From Roseibium sediminicola (GTDB taxonomy: Bacteria > Pseudomonadota > Alphaproteobacteria > Rhizobiales > Stappiaceae): 64,000 nucleotides of DNA. The notes beneath the pieces are model-generated. The model was not told where the DNA came from and did no database searches. It saw only the letters and a program-made list of their open reading frames with translations. Position 1 is the first letter of the stretch. Each line of letters opens with the position of its first letter. Made by a program: the position numbers and the translations under genes. The stretch lies in the NCBI RefSeq assembly GCF_023156505.1, contig NZ_JALNMJ010000001.1:310001-374000 (forward strand). The letters are read 5' to 3'. Of the stretch, positions 54,862-63,086 are shown piece by piece.

Positions 54862-56465
54862 GCTGTTTCTCCTGCAAGCGATTGGATAAAGGCCTGCCGA
54901 ATGCTATCGGGATCGACCTCGTGCCATCTGGCTGCGATGTGCATATCCGGACGGACGAGATAGGCGCTGGTGGCTTCGGCAGCGAGCACCTCAGCAGCCT
55001 CCGAGGCCGGCTGAAGATTGACGAAGGTGATGTCGAGATCAGAAAGACTGTCCGCGAGGTCTGCTCCGAAGCTCATCAACGTGAAGCCGGGACCGAGCAG
55101 GTCGGACAGAAAACACTCCTCAACGCGCGCCTCCGGCAGTGTTGCGCCGGGACAAGGCCCGCCCTCGAAAGCCGGATCGTCTGGCTGGACGATGGGGCTG
55201 TCTTCGTAAGTGTAGGGTGTCATCTGCCGTGGGTTGGCAAGCGCACCGGCGAAGGGATGGCTGAGCGCCAGGTTCAGCGCGGCGTCGCGCATCAGCTGCC
55301 AGCCGGCCGTCGGCGGGGTCATGAACCGGGCCGACTTGGAGGCATTCACAAAGACGTCCAGCGTCGCCCCGCGCCGCTCTGGCGTGTAACTGTCGAGAAG
55401 CGCTTCGCCGGCCTTGCCTTGCAGCACCCGGGCCAGTTTCCAGGCGATGTTCTGCGCATCCGCGAGGCCGTTGTTCAGACCGCGCACGCCGAAGATCGGC
55501 ACGATGTGGGCGCTGTCGCCGATGAAGAACACCCGGCCGTCGCGATAATCGTCCAGCGCCAGCGTGTTTGCCGAGTAGATGCTCCACCATTCCAGGTCCC
55601 AGGCACCGGAATAACCGATCTCTTGCAGAACGGCGGCAACGGAGGCCCGGACTGTGTCCTCGCGAATGGCTTCTGCTTCGTCCTCGCCGTCGCGCAGCTG
55701 ATAGTCGATCCGCCAGATATTGTCCGGCTGGCGATGCACCAGGATCGTGCCGCCGCGCCGGCAATCCGGATCGAACAGCGCCCGGCGGATCGTCGGATAA
55801 TCATGATCCATCTGCACGTCGGCGATTACGTAGCGGCCTTCGAAATTTTCCCCCTTGAGGCGCAGGTCGCGCAGGCCGCGCACGGTGCTGCGGGCACCGT
55901 CCGCGGCCAGAAGCCAGTCCGCTTTGAGACGGTAGCCACCGAGCGGGTCCTCAACAGCAAGCAAGACACCGGCGTCTGCATCCTCAACACCCGTCACCCG
56001 GCTTTGCCATCTGGCATCGATCAGCGGTTCGCGGGCAACGGCGTCCCACAGGAACTGCTCGATATATTGCTGCTCGAGATTGTACATCGGCCGGTATTTC
56101 TCGCGCGGACTGTCCGGCATCTGGAATTCCAGGATCTGCCGGCCGCGATAGAAGCTTCGCCCGGTGGTCCAGCCGAGGGATTTTTCCAGAAAGGGGCCGA
56201 CGGCGCCGAGCCGGTCCAGGATGTGATAGCTCTGCCGCGCGATACAAATGGCGCGGCTGCCATCGTTGAAGGTCGCCTTGGCGTCCAGAAGAACCGACCG
56301 GATGCCTTCTTTTGCCAGAGCCAGCGCTGCGGTCAGACCGACCGGGCCTGCACCGACAATGGCAACCGCCGCCGGGTCCGAAAGTTGCGAACGCTCAGCT
56401 GGCGGATCGAAATGCGGGTAAGTGAAGTAGAGCGAGTCCGTCTCCGCGCGTCCGGCTGGCCTCAT
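54858..56465 (-). CDS. Group A flavin monooxygenase (MhpA-like)
   Basis: A 535-residue FAD- and NAD(P)H-dependent aromatic hydroxylase. It shows the GxGxxG motif VAIVGAGPVGLTAAL near residue 36, DWLLAADGARSTVRG near residue 185 and the second FAD motif RVFFIGDSAHIVPIFGVRG near residue 305. A C-terminal thioredoxin-like extension (about 430-535) fits the phenol/3-hydroxyphenylpropionate hydroxylase group. It probably hydroxylates an aromatic acid, with the DUF2783 partner downstream and a divergent LuxR-type regulator upstream. No ring-cleavage dioxygenase is nearby. Confidence 0.9.
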   Translation of the reverse strand: MRPAGRAETDSLYFTYPHFDPPAERSQLSDPAAVAIVGAGPVGLTAALALAKEGIRSVLLDAKATFNDGSRAICIARQSYHILDRLGAVGPFLEKSLGWTTGRSFYRGRQILEFQMPDSPREKYRPMYNLEQQYIEQFLWDAVAREPLIDARWQSRVTGVEDADAGVLLAVEDPLGGYRLKADWLLAADGARSTVRGLRDLRLKGENFEGRYVIADVQMDHDYPTIRRALFDPDCRRGGTILVHRQPDNIWRIDYQLRDGEDEAEAIREDTVRASVAAVLQEIGYSGAWDLEWWSIYSANTLALDDYRDGRVFFIGDSAHIVPIFGVRGLNNGLADAQNIAWKLARVLQGKAGEALLDSYTPERRGATLDVFVNASKSARFMTPPTAGWQLMRDAALNLALSHPFAGALANPRQMTPYTYEDSPIVQPDDPAFEGGPCPGATLPEARVEECFLSDLLGPGFTLMSFGADLADSLSDLDITFVNLQPASEAAEVLAAEATSAYLVRPDMHIAARWHEVDPDSIRQAFIQSLAGETA

Positions 56466-56539
56466 TTGCGTTTCCTCCGTCTTGTGACTGCAAGACTATG
56501 CAATGCCGCTCCGGCAGTCTGTCCCCTTTAAGGGAGGAC

Positions 56540-57250
56540 ATGCTATTGGAACCTATGGGAACGCTCGCTTTTCATATGGATGCCTGCCTGGAAACCCTTG
56601 GTTCGGACACGTTCGCACCGGCCTTTGCCGAACTTGTCGAAACGCTCGACATCGACCAGATCATGGTCTTTTCGATCGAGGGGACGCGGGCAAGGTGTCT
56701 TCTGTCCCGTCATTTCAGCAATGCGGCGCTGGCCGGAAAACTCGCCGGTGCCTATCTCGACGGCTGGTACCTGAAAGATCCGCTCCTGACGGAGCTTCTG
56801 GCCGCGACGTCGAATGCTGTCAGTGTGCGCCGGCTGGAGGAGATCGAGGCGGACATGCCGCCCGATTACCGCACGATCTTCTTCGAAGCGCCGGGCATGC
56901 TTGCCAAGACCACCGCGCTCGCCACCGGCGAGCGACTGCGCCTCTTTGTCAGTCTCTATCAGACACGGGAAGGGGCGGTGCCGGTGGATCCGGACCTCGC
57001 GCGGCTGGTGGGCCGGCTGGCGCTTCAGCATTTCGAGCGCGTTGAGGAAACAGACGTGCCGCCACCGCTGGCCGCGCTAAGCGAACGGGAACAGGCGGTT
57101 TGTCTCGGGATCCTGTCGGGCCGCAAGGCGGAAGCGATCGCAGCCGATCTCGGCGTTGCTGCTTCCACCGTGATCACCTATCGCAAGCGCGCCTATGCCA
57201 AGCTCGGCATCACCGCGCGGGCGGGACTGTTCGTCCTTTGCGGCAGGTAA
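56540..57250 (+). CDS. LuxR-family transcriptional regulator
   Basis: About 236 residues with an N-terminal sensing region (to ~150) and a C-terminal LuxR helix-turn-helix: ALSEREQAVCLGILSGRKAE and GVAASTVITYRKRAYAKLGI (motif core STVITYRKRA). The start is uncertain: ATG at 56540 lies only 2 bases after GGGAGG, while TTG at 56546 has ideal 8-base spacing. It is divergent from the monooxygenase gene with a 74-base gap, so it probably controls that gene. No adjacent autoinducer synthase is seen. Confidence 0.87.
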   Translation: MLLEPMGTLAFHMDACLETLGSDTFAPAFAELVETLDIDQIMVFSIEGTRARCLLSRHFSNAALAGKLAGAYLDGWYLKDPLLTELLAATSNAVSVRRLEEIEADMPPDYRTIFFEAPGMLAKTTALATGERLRLFVSLYQTREGAVPVDPDLARLVGRLALQHFERVEETDVPPPLAALSEREQAVCLGILSGRKAEAIAADLGVAASTVITYRKRAYAKLGITARAGLFVLCGR

Positions 57251-57262
57251 CAGTGGTCCGTA

Positions 57263-57472
57263 TCAGGGGCAACCGAGCGTGGTGGACGTGCCTTCCGAGG
57301 AGCTGTCGCACTCGTCGGGCGATCCGTCCGGGCTGCCTTCAACCAGATCTATTCCGGGCGCAGCACTACCGTCTTCCAGGCCGGAACCCGAGGAATTGCT
57401 CGATTGGCAGCCGGTGAGGGCGAGAAGCGCCAGAAACAGGGCTGAAGAAACTAGTTTTACGGTCGATTTCAT
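57263..57472 (-). CDS. Small lipoprotein
   Basis: A 69-residue protein with a lipoprotein signal peptide and lipobox LTGC (cysteine at about residue 22). The mature part is short, Ser/Gly/Asp-rich and probably disordered. GAGAGG lies 7 bases before the ATG at 57472. A run of nine T (57521-57529) lies about 50 bases upstream in the promoter region. No recognised family. Confidence 0.7.
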   Translation of the reverse strand: MKSTVKLVSSALFLALLALTGCQSSNSSGSGLEDGSAAPGIDLVEGSPDGSPDECDSSSEGTSTTLGCP

Positions 57473-57671
57473 TGCCAAACCTCTCTCATGCCGAGCGTCC
57501 GCTGGCATGGCTAAAACCAATTTTTTTTTGAAACAGGGGGCAAACGCCCTTCAATAATCACGCTTTTTTCCAGGTCCGCAAGCGCGAAGTGTGCGGTGGA
57601 TAAATATTCAACTCGAATGCGGGCCGGGGCGGCGCCAAGCGTGTTCCCACCTCCTGCAGCGTGAAACGGCT

Positions 57672-58325
57672 TTAGTCCCCGGCTACGAAATAATGCAGCG
57701 TTCCGTCCGGGCCGATGCCGAGGCGGTAGAAGTTCCAGGCGCCGAAGGTCTGCATTTCGGCAAAGTCGCCGGCCGTGACGATCCGGAAGAGCTCGACCTT
57801 CTGGTCAGGCGTCAGCCCGTCCAACGGATAGCGGGCAAAGTAAGGCCAGACATACATTTCCTGCGGTGTACCGGCATCCACATGCACGAAGCCAGCGTCC
57901 AGGATGTCGGCCAGGATCGCAAGGATCTCGAAACCCTCACCATCGCCCGAGTTCTGTTTAATGAACTCTATCGGATCGCCGGTCTCGCCAAAGGAAAGCG
58001 TCGGCGGCATCTCGTTGCTTTCCAGCACAATGCGCAGCCGCTTCAGGTCGCCGTTCAGGGCGGCTTCCTTGAGCTGGGCATGCATGCGCGCGACGGGTTT
58101 TGGCAGGACATCGGTGTTATAGAGCACCTGTGGCCGGTCCTGTGGGCTTTCATGAGCGGTGTTTTCAGTAGCGTCCGTTTCCGGAAGATCCGTTTCCTCC
58201 GCCGGAATTGCGGGCGTCTCCTGCACGGGGACGACGGGGATCGTCTCGACCTCCACGGTTTTCGCCACGCCTGCCGCCGGCAGGAGGCATGCTATCGCAA
58301 AAGCGGCTACCGCTGTCCGTCCCAT
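57672..58325 (-). CDS. Periplasmic hypothetical protein
   Basis: A 217-residue protein with a signal peptide (hydrophobic TAVAAFAIACLLPAAGVA) followed by an acidic Pro/Glu/Thr-rich linker (about 25-65). The C-terminal ~150 residues contain LKEAALNGDLKRLRIVLESN, which looks like one ankyrin-type helix pair, and YFARYPLDGLTPDQKVELF. ATG at 58325 follows GGGAGA. It is probably a conserved alphaproteobacterial protein, but I cannot assign a function. Confidence 0.75.
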   Translation of the reverse strand: MGRTAVAAFAIACLLPAAGVAKTVEVETIPVVPVQETPAIPAEETDLPETDATENTAHESPQDRPQVLYNTDVLPKPVARMHAQLKEAALNGDLKRLRIVLESNEMPPTLSFGETGDPIEFIKQNSGDGEGFEILAILADILDAGFVHVDAGTPQEMYVWPYFARYPLDGLTPDQKVELFRIVTAGDFAEMQTFGAWNFYRLGIGPDGTLHYFVAGD

Positions 58326-58533
58326 CAAGACTATCTCCCGGGTTGTGCCCACGCCCACTCTGGACATTCCTTAAACAATTCATGGGAAGGTGAAAACAGC
58401 TGTCGGGGAGAAATCACGTCCTTGTCAGACACCCGATGGCTCGCTATCGAGAGACACATTCGCGCTAGACACACAAAACGGCCCGGCGTCTGTTGAAGAT
58501 GCTGTTTCACGGACCCGGCACAAAGGACCGATT

Positions 58534-59172
58534 GTGACTTTTCTGGAATATGTGCTGATCGGATATCTCGTCGGCATTCTCACAACAGCCCCTGTCGGAC
58601 CGGTGAACATCATGGCCATTCAGCATGCTGTTCACGGCGGCTTTCGCCAGGGTGTTTATGTGGGGCTTGGCGCTGTCATCGCCGACACGATTTTTGCATC
58701 CCTGGCGATTTTCGGTGTGTCCGCCGTTACCACCTTCATTAAGGGCCAGTTCGATCTGATCGAAATCGTTGGCGGTGCGCTCCTGATCATCTTCGGCATC
58801 AAGATCTGGAACACGCATCCGCATCTGACGAATAACGGCAATGGCCGCGACCACGGATTCCTGGGCGATGCCACGGCCGCATTTTTCATTGCGATCACCA
58901 ATCCCGGCGCCATTTTCGCCTTCCTCGCCATCTTCGGCGCTCTGGGCGATTTGAGACCGCAGCACGGCGATCATGTTGGGGCTCTGGTCATGGTGGCCGG
59001 CGTTGCCGGCGGTGCCACCAGCTGGTGGGGCATCGTCTCCGCGACGGTGTCGCATTTCAAGGCCAAGATCGACGATCGCTGGCTCGACCGGGCGAACCAC
59101 ATTGCCGGCTTTCTGCTCATCGCATTCGGCGCGTTGATCTACCTGAAGCTGGCGCTTGATTTCATCACCTAA
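58534..59172 (+). CDS. LysE/RhtB-family exporter
   Basis: A 212-residue membrane protein with six hydrophobic helices. The motif GPVNIMAIQHAVHGGFRQG near the N-terminus and TNPGAIFAFLAIFG near residue 130 are typical of LysE-type amino acid exporters. GTG at 58534 follows AAAGGA by 6 bases; longer in-frame starts have no ribosome site and add non-homologous residues. The exported substrate is not known. A rho-independent terminator follows. Confidence 0.88.
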   Translation: MTFLEYVLIGYLVGILTTAPVGPVNIMAIQHAVHGGFRQGVYVGLGAVIADTIFASLAIFGVSAVTTFIKGQFDLIEIVGGALLIIFGIKIWNTHPHLTNNGNGRDHGFLGDATAAFFIAITNPGAIFAFLAIFGALGDLRPQHGDHVGALVMVAGVAGGATSWWGIVSATVSHFKAKIDDRWLDRANHIAGFLLIAFGALIYLKLALDFIT

Positions 59173-59194
59173 GGGGATGTCCGACGGCAGACTC

Positions 59195-59219
59195 AAAAAG
59201 GCCGGAAGCCCGGCCTTTT
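59195..59219 (+). terminator. Rho-independent terminator
   Basis: AAAAAGGCCGG and CCGGCCTTTT form a 10-bp stem around a 4-5 base loop, with T/A runs on both sides. It lies between convergent genes and should act in both directions. Confidence 0.9.
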
Positions 59220-59249
59220 CAGTACTGCGTCTGCGGGTCTTGCCGCCCG

Positions 59250-59522
59250 TTACTGCAGCACCCGGTTCACGGTGTAGTCGCCCTGCAGGATGCGGTCCGG
59301 CAGGCCTTCCGCAAGTTTGGCGACGGCATCTTCGCCATAGGCGGCGACAAGGTCGGCCAGAGCGGTGAACATTGCGGCATGGGCAACGGCATCCGCATCG
59401 ACGCCATTGGCAATTGCTTCGGCCCAGGCATCGGAAATAAACCCGAGCGCGGCACGCCTGATGTCTTCATCCTCGGCAAATTCCGCTTCCATTGCCGCAT
59501 CAGCATAATCGTCGTTGATCAT
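59250..59522 (-). CDS. Small acidic hypothetical protein
   Basis: A 90-residue acidic, alanine-rich helical protein. The N-terminus MINDDYADAAMEAEF is followed by a helical region with ADAVAHAAMFTALADLVAAYG. GTAAGGAAACG precedes the ATG at 59522, a good ribosome site. No domain or membrane segment is visible. A CtrA-like box (59676-59690) lies about 155 bases upstream, suggesting cell-cycle-linked expression. Confidence 0.72.
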   Translation of the reverse strand: MINDDYADAAMEAEFAEDEDIRRAALGFISDAWAEAIANGVDADAVAHAAMFTALADLVAAYGEDAVAKLAEGLPDRILQGDYTVNRVLQ

Positions 59523-59675
59523 TCGTTTCCTTACCGGTCCTTCCCGAACGCGACGGAGACAACTCCCGCGTGTTCCTGCCCCGAATCTTGTCATTTGATC
59601 CTAGCACGGCGAACCGCGCTGATAAGCAACCGTGAACGCAAACTTAACGGCCACCCACAAATTTGATGCAAAAGG

Positions 59676-59691
59676 TTAACCAACTCGTAAC
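59676..59691 (-). promoter_or_regulatory. CtrA-like box
   Basis: TTAA (59676-59679), seven bases, then GTAAC (59687-59691). The alphaproteobacterial CtrA site is TTAA-N7-TTAAC; here one base differs. It lies upstream of the minus-strand 90-residue gene. Confidence 0.35.
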
Positions 59692-59713
59692 GATTTGAAG
59701 ATTTCTGCAGATT

Positions 59714-60124
59714 TTACCGACCGTATCGGCTGGTCACATCGGTGATGATGGTCTCGCCTTCGCTCAAGTACTGTCCCATTGCGAGACGGGCCGCATCGGT
59801 GCAGTCCCTGTAAGCGACTGAGAAACCACGATAACCCTGATTGAACCGCTCAATGAAACGCCGCCGGCGATTCTCGTCGAGCGTTTCCGCGTCCAGAAAA
59901 TCCTCCATCTGGTCGCGCCAGCTCGGAACATCGTTTTCCTTGCACAGCGGCCGCAGAAAATGCAGTGCGCCGAAGATTTCCGACAGGCGCATCAACTGCT
60001 GTTCGTAAGGAGGCGCGTCCGGAGAAACCTCTTGCGCGATTACAACCTGTACCGGGCAAACCAGGACGGCTGCCAGGACCAGAAAGGTCCGGAACGCGGC
60101 AAGATGCAATCGGCGATGACTCAT
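59714..60124 (-). CDS. TIGR02301-family secreted protein
   Basis: A 136-residue protein with a signal peptide (ending QVVIAQE). YEQQLMRLSEIFGALHFLRPLC and FIERFNQGYRGFSVAYRDCT match the TIGR02301 family, restricted to alphaproteobacteria (shorter: FNQGYRGF). Two cysteines could form a disulphide in the periplasm. It is encoded beside a Nudix hydrolase, a common arrangement. Function unknown. Confidence 0.82.
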   Translation of the reverse strand: MSHRRLHLAAFRTFLVLAAVLVCPVQVVIAQEVSPDAPPYEQQLMRLSEIFGALHFLRPLCKENDVPSWRDQMEDFLDAETLDENRRRRFIERFNQGYRGFSVAYRDCTDAARLAMGQYLSEGETIITDVTSRYGR

Positions 60125-60217
60125 GGCGCGATCATGGGCAAGTGCAGAACGCTCTGCAAGCGCTATGGCAAGGTGATCCCAAGATTAGGTGAGACGTTCG
60201 CGGGATAGGGTCGGCTT

Positions 60218-60670
60218 TTACTGTCTTTGCGGGATGTTACGTGCCAGGACAGCATCCAATAAGCGCCGGATACGTTCCGGCGTACCGGGCGTTGTCGGCC
60301 GGCCGGCCAGTTCTTCCGGCAGCAGCCAGTCGAGTTCGGCCGCGTCGTCGCCCGCGCTGGGCGTTCCCGAGAGATAGGCGGCGCAAAAGACCGTCAGGAT
60401 GAAATGTGTGGCCACCTTGCCGTTATCGTCCCGCTGAATGGAATCGAAGGTCTCGACGGGAGCACCAAGCGCCGCGGTGACCCCTGTTTCCTCAAGGAGT
60501 TCCCGAGCCGCCGCCTCTTGCAGGGTCTCGCCGAGTTCGATCAGCCCGCCGGGCAGGCTCCAGTGATCCTTGTATGGCGCTTTGCCGCGCTTGATCAACA
60601 GCGCGCGGCCCTCCCGGTGACACAGCACGCTGACCCCGGCACGGGGGGCATCGGGATAGAAACGGGACAT
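60218..60670 (-). CDS. Nudix hydrolase
   Basis: A 150-residue pyrophosphohydrolase with a full Nudix box GLIELGETLQEAAARELLEE (GX5EX7REUXEEXGU), extending to TGV. It probably hydrolyses a nucleoside diphosphate derivative. It follows the minus-strand 170-residue gene after 72 bases, and precedes the TIGR02301 gene in the same direction. Confidence 0.92.
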   Translation of the reverse strand: MSRFYPDAPRAGVSVLCHREGRALLIKRGKAPYKDHWSLPGGLIELGETLQEAAARELLEETGVTAALGAPVETFDSIQRDDNGKVATHFILTVFCAAYLSGTPSAGDDAAELDWLLPEELAGRPTTPGTPERIRRLLDAVLARNIPQRQ

Positions 60671-60742
60671 GAAACCTCGGACATCGGACGAAGGGATTGG
60701 AACCGGCTGAAAATAGGGGCGTAGGTCCGGAGTGACCAGGCC

Positions 60743-61255
60743 CTAGGCAAACAGGGCGTCGATCTCGGCCTGGGCGCCTTCGCCTTCGTGCTGGGTGGCA
60801 TCAGGTTCGACATGGCCGTGGATCACCGCTCCGGCGATGGCGATCAGCGGCTTGATTTCATGGGTTGCCTTGTCGGCGATGGCCACCGCGACTTCCGCCG
60901 GATTGGCGGTCTGACGCAGCTGGTTCTGGATGTCACCGACGAGCGCATTGATGTCGGCAACCTGCGCCTCCAGGTGTTCCCGAAGGTGGTTCGGCGCCGC
61001 GTGATAGGCCTGGATGGCCAGCGCCTTGTCCTTGAAGGTCGAGTTTTCGAAATGACCTTCATAGTCCAGAGGTTCCCATTCGAGAACGTCCTCGGCGCAG
61101 TCTGGCATGTCGGGCAGCATTTCCAGAAGCATCATCACTTCGTTGAAATGATTGAGATAATCGGTGGCAAGTCCGGTCTGGGGGTTAATGTTTGCCTCCT
61201 CCAGCCGATCGGCTGCCAGCTCACCGGCGCCCAATACTGGATGCAAACACTCCAT
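60743..61255 (-). CDS. Conserved-looking hypothetical protein
   Basis: A 170-residue acidic, helical cytoplasmic protein. It contains NHFNEVMMLLEMLPDMPDC and YHAAPNHLREHLEAQVADIN. No signal peptide, membrane helix or catalytic motif is visible. It is divergent from the HMCES gene and may share an operon with the Nudix gene. I do not recognise the family. Confidence 0.72.
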   Translation of the reverse strand: MECLHPVLGAGELAADRLEEANINPQTGLATDYLNHFNEVMMLLEMLPDMPDCAEDVLEWEPLDYEGHFENSTFKDKALAIQAYHAAPNHLREHLEAQVADINALVGDIQNQLRQTANPAEVAVAIADKATHEIKPLIAIAGAVIHGHVEPDATQHEGEGAQAEIDALFA

Positions 61256-61375
61256 ACCTGTCCCCCTGTTATTGACTTCGTCCCTAAGCTACTTCTTTTT
61301 TGTTTCCAATTGCCTAACTTGAGGGCACCCGATGCGCTCCATCGGGATCCCGCAAATCAGACGGAGAATCGCGCG

Positions 61376-62137
61376 ATGTGCGGCCGCCTAGCTCTGACCA
61401 CACCGCCCGATGCCGTGCGCAGTTTTTTCGACTATGTCGACCGGCCGAACTTCCCGCCGCGTTACAACATCGCGCCGACCCAGCCGCTGGCAATCGTCCG
61501 CCAGACGCTTGACGGCACCCGCCGGTTTCACCTGGTCCGCTGGGGCCTGATCCCGCCCTGGGTGAAGGATCCGGCGAGTTTCACGCTGTTGATCAACGCG
61601 CGCGCGGAAACCGCCTCGCAGAAACCGTCCTTCCGCAACGCCATGCGCCACCACCGCTGTCTTGTGCCGGCCTCCGGCTTTTACGAATGGCGGCGCACAC
61701 CGGAGGGCAAGCAGCCGTTCTGGATCCGCCCACGGGAAGGCGACATCATGGGTTTTGCCGGATTGTGGGAGACGTGGTCGGACCCGGATGGCGGAGACAT
61801 GGACACCGGCGCGATCCTGACAATCGAATCGAACCGGATGATGTCCGCGATCCATCACCGCATGCCGGTGATCCTGAAACCGGACCAGTTCGGAACCTGG
61901 CTGGATGTCGCCAATGTCGACCGCCGCGAGGCGGAGAAGCTGCTGGTGCCCGCGGAAGACGATTTCCTCGTGGCAATGCCTGTCTCGACCCGCGTCAACA
62001 AGGTTGTCAATGACGATCCGGACGTGCAGCGGGAAATTTCCGAGGACGAGATGCAAGTGCCGCTGAAGAAAATCCGGAACGCCGGCAAGGCTGCGGAAAA
62101 AGAAGCGGTCGACGACAGTCAACTCGATCTGTTCTGA
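61376..62137 (+). CDS. HMCES/YedK-type abasic-site shield (SRAP)
   Basis: A 253-residue SOS-response-associated protein that crosslinks to abasic sites in single-stranded DNA. The catalytic Cys2 follows the initiator methionine (MCGRLAL), and other active-site elements are visible: RYNIAPTQ (Asn), SGFYEW (Glu) and IHHRMPVIL (His). ATG at 61376 is required because Cys2 must be exposed after Met removal. I saw no alphaproteobacterial LexA box (GAAC-N7-GAAC) in the 120 bases upstream, so SOS control is not supported. Confidence 0.95.
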   Translation: MCGRLALTTPPDAVRSFFDYVDRPNFPPRYNIAPTQPLAIVRQTLDGTRRFHLVRWGLIPPWVKDPASFTLLINARAETASQKPSFRNAMRHHRCLVPASGFYEWRRTPEGKQPFWIRPREGDIMGFAGLWETWSDPDGGDMDTGAILTIESNRMMSAIHHRMPVILKPDQFGTWLDVANVDRREAEKLLVPAEDDFLVAMPVSTRVNKVVNDDPDVQREISEDEMQVPLKKIRNAGKAAEKEAVDDSQLDLF

Positions 62138-62215
62138 GGGGCTCGCCGGCACAGATTTATCGTGCAATAGGGCCGACATCGCTGTAGGGCAGGGGAAAAG
62201 CGCCGGGATACCAAG

Positions 62216-63073
62216 ATGACCGATGACGAGCACCTGTCCGACCATGAGGACGACCCAGAAAACGAAGCCCTTGCGGAAGCCTATAACCGAGGGCTGGAGC
62301 TGCAGAAGGCGGGCGATTTCACGGGCGCGGAAAAAGCCTTCCGCGAGGCGCTCGCGCTCGACCCGGACGACAGCGGCGGTGTCAGCATCCGCCTGGCGGC
62401 GATCGGCGCCGACCAGGCACCTGAAAAGATGCCGGATGCCTATGTCGCGACCCTCTTCGATCAGCATGCGGATGTCTTCGACGAGATTCTGGTCGACGAG
62501 CTCGGCTATTGTGTGCCGCTGCTGCTCAGGGATCTGATCCAGCGCCTACAGATCGGTCCGTTCAGCCGGCTTCTGGATCTTGGCTGCGGCACGGGGCTCA
62601 CCGGCCTGTCGCTGGCCGATTGCAGCGTGCACCGGACCGGGGTCGATCTTTCCGAGTGCATTGTCGAGATCGCCTACGACCGGGAGGTCTATGACGATCT
62701 ATATGTCGGCGAAGCCGTTGAATTCCTGAAGGAGTTCGAGGAGGAGGACGGCACGCGCCCGCACTGGGACCTGATCGCAGCCACCGATGTCTTCCCATAT
62801 CTCGGTGCGGTTGAACCTTTCCTTGAAGGCGCGGCCGACCGGCTCAACACCAAGGGCTATCTGGCATTTTCAACCGAGACCCTGCCGGACGTGGTGCTGA
62901 ACGGCCGCTCTTATATGGTCGGTCCGAACAACCGCTTTGCCCAAGGTGAAGGCTATATCTGCGCGGCGCTGGACGCCGCCGGTTTCGATCTTCTGGCCAT
63001 GGACCCGATCACCGTGCGCCTGGAAGCGGGCGACCCGGTCCCGGGCCATCTGGTGATGGCGCAGCTGCGCTGA
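62216..63073 (+). CDS. TPR-containing class I methyltransferase
   Basis: A 285-residue protein: an N-terminal TPR (AYNRGLELQKAGDFTGAEKA and FREALALDPDDSGG) followed by a Rossmann-type methyltransferase with LLDLGCGTGLTGLSL near residue 117, GVDLSECIVEIA and ATDVFPYLG. The TPR probably binds the substrate or a partner. It lies 78 bases after the HMCES gene. Target unknown. Confidence 0.87.
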   Translation: MTDDEHLSDHEDDPENEALAEAYNRGLELQKAGDFTGAEKAFREALALDPDDSGGVSIRLAAIGADQAPEKMPDAYVATLFDQHADVFDEILVDELGYCVPLLLRDLIQRLQIGPFSRLLDLGCGTGLTGLSLADCSVHRTGVDLSECIVEIAYDREVYDDLYVGEAVEFLKEFEEEDGTRPHWDLIAATDVFPYLGAVEPFLEGAADRLNTKGYLAFSTETLPDVVLNGRSYMVGPNNRFAQGEGYICAALDAAGFDLLAMDPITVRLEAGDPVPGHLVMAQLR

Positions 63074-63086
63074 GCCGGTTGCCGGG

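Noticed and set aside
61256-61375. Possible LexA box before the HMCES gene
   Set aside because: No GAAC-N7-GAAC or GTTC-type site is present in the interval, so SOS control is not supported by sequence.
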